Part shown: positions 4,674-5,290 of the stretch, piece by piece
Position numbering within the stretch: position 1 is the stretch's first letter
Layout: each line of letters begins with the position of its first letter
NCBI GenBank assembly: GCA_031424975.1
Contig: JANPIL010000390.1
Coordinates: forward strand, 1 to 5,290
DNA length: 5,290 nt
From: Xanthocytophaga sp031424975
Lineage (GTDB): Bacteria > Bacteroidota > Bacteroidia > Cytophagales > 172606-1
Reading direction: 5' to 3'
Program-made: the position numbers and the translations under genes
The notes under the pieces: generated by a model
What the model was told of the DNA's origin: nothing
Seen by the model: the letters and a program-made list of their open reading frames with translations, nothing else
The model's database searches: none

Positions 4674-5060
4674 ATGACGGTTGATGTTATCCGGGCCGGT
4701 GCCGTTCTTAATGTTGGAGGACACAACCCGACAAGGGTACTACCCAATAATTGCTTCGTCCTGTTTTACTTTGTGCCTAAATGGCTGGTTGTAACCGATT
4801 ATACTGAATTTTACCACTACCCGGAAAATTATAGTAGGCATCATTTAATTGAGTATGTGAGAAGAATCCACTTGTGCATTCGGTATATTGTGAATTCATC
4901 AGACACGGCTATCAGGAAAAGTCCGGTAATGCCTTTGAAAACCATTTGCTTCCGGGAAATGTCACGTGAATGGAAGCCGGTGTCATTTCTGGATACCGTT
5001 GTGCCATCCGTACTTTCTGACCAAAGTAATCTTCTTCGCCCGTACCAATTTTACCCGTGA
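4674..5060 (+). CDS. Doubtful hypothetical ORF, 128 residues
   Basis: The frame is open for 128 codons from ATG 4674, but I find no motif, and it may be chance or gene debris. The product would contain a hydrophobic aromatic patch (CFVLFYFVPKWLVV, about residues 27-40) and a central LIEYVRRIHLCIRYIV segment that could be an amphipathic helix. A TAACTTTG at 4665-4672 fits the TAnnTTTG -7 element but ends one base before the ATG and lacks a -33 partner at the right distance, so a transcript from it would begin after this start codon. No Shine-Dalgarno is seen. All other frames across this stretch are interrupted. If it is not a gene, 4666-5155 is gene-free. Confidence 0.25.
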   Translation: MTVDVIRAGAVLNVGGHNPTRVLPNNCFVLFYFVPKWLVVTDYTEFYHYPENYSRHHLIEYVRRIHLCIRYIVNSSDTAIRKSPVMPLKTICFREMSREWKPVSFLDTVVPSVLSDQSNLLRPYQFYP

Positions 5061-5155
5061 ACCGAAAAGATTTGTTAGGAAAAATCAATACTTACCTGGC
5101 TCGCTTCACTCAGGAGGTAAGGCAGTTGAACACTGCCAGCCAGTACGATATATGC
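5061..5155. other. Short intergenic stretch with overlapping hairpins before the IS3 end
   Basis: CTTACCT (5091-5097) pairs with AGGTAAG (5115-5121), and GGCAGT (5121-5126) pairs with ACTGCC (5132-5137) around a 5-nt loop. CTGGC (5096-5100) can instead pair with GCCAG (5135-5139). No T-run follows. No gene is seen. It is the likely insertion target side of the IS3 element. Confidence 0.45.
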
Positions 5156-5290
5156 TGTACCCCGATTTTAGGACAGAAAAAAGAGCGGTTTATAAGTGTA
5201 AATCGCTTACCTTCATCTTAAAATCGTACAATTATGCCCAGAAAACCCAGACGCAATCACGACCGGAACTTCAAGACACGAGTGGTGCTC
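5156..5290 (+). mobile_element. Left end of an IS3-family insertion sequence (cut by window edge)
   Basis: The element appears to begin at the TGTACCCC of 5156, runs through ATTTTAGGACAG (5165-5176) and reaches an IS3-type OrfA start at 5234. A terminal TG and a GGACA-containing inverted repeat some 60-80 bp before orfA are typical of IS3-family ends. The exact boundary is inferred; the right end and target duplication lie outside the window. Confidence 0.65.
5234..5290 (+). CDS. IS3-family transposase OrfA, N-terminal 19 codons (partial)
   Basis: The start ATG at 5234 opens MPRKPRRNHDRNFKTRVVL, which runs off the window end. The basic RKPRRNH followed by FKxxVxL is the characteristic beginning of IS3-family OrfA proteins, small helix-turn-helix proteins that recognise the element ends and are normally fused by -1 frameshifting to the integrase-like OrfB. 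Only the first helix of the DNA-binding domain is visible. No Shine-Dalgarno precedes it. Too little is present to judge whether the copy is intact. Confidence 0.8.
   Translation, partial: MPRKPRRNHDRNFKTRVVL

Overview
The window looks like an accessory, transposon-rich stretch from a member of the Bacteroidota. This is an inference from three signs: start codons lack a clear Shine-Dalgarno sequence; a TAnnTTTG-type -7 element with an upstream TTTG precedes one gene; and the regulator and IS630-type transposase resemble forms I associate with that phylum. No ribosomal or other marker gene is present to confirm it.

Layout. Positions 1-111 hold a perfect 19-bp tandem array that runs off the left edge. 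Positions 112-443 carry no gene, but contain two inverted repeats, one with perfect 16-bp arms. Positions 444-1408 (minus) encode an IS630-family transposase in two overlapping frames joined by a canonical -1 slippery heptamer; its first residues and 5' end seem to be missing. Positions 1412-1865 are GC-richer, open by chance in several frames, and contain no gene I can support. Positions 1866-2549 (plus) encode an NrtR-type regulator, a Nudix-like domain with a damaged catalytic box plus a winged helix. It converges on a nucleoside hydrolase at 2594-3541 (minus). The hydrolase promoter is overlapped by a 31-bp inverted repeat, the best operator candidate here. Positions 3542-3998 are a divergent intergenic region with a long nested stem-loop. 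Positions 3999-4601 (plus) encode an unrecognised 200-residue cysteine-containing, probably beta-rich protein followed by a terminator-like hairpin. A doubtful 128-residue ORF lies at 4674-5060. From about 5156 an IS3-family element begins: a TG-starting end, then the first 19 codons of its OrfA at 5234, cut by the window edge.

How the parts fit. The regulator and hydrolase make a plausible local unit: a ligand-sensing repressor derived from a Nudix fold and a nucleoside-salvage enzyme with an operator-like site over its promoter. The rest is mobile DNA and debris. A recurrent theme is short tandem duplication (19 bp x5.8, 15 bp x2, 18 bp x2, 9 bp x2, 14 bp x2), two of them in frame inside genes. 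I did not find convincing evidence of a wholly new system. The regulator-operator-hydrolase arrangement, the frameshifted transposase and the 3819-3904 stem-loop deserve the most attention.
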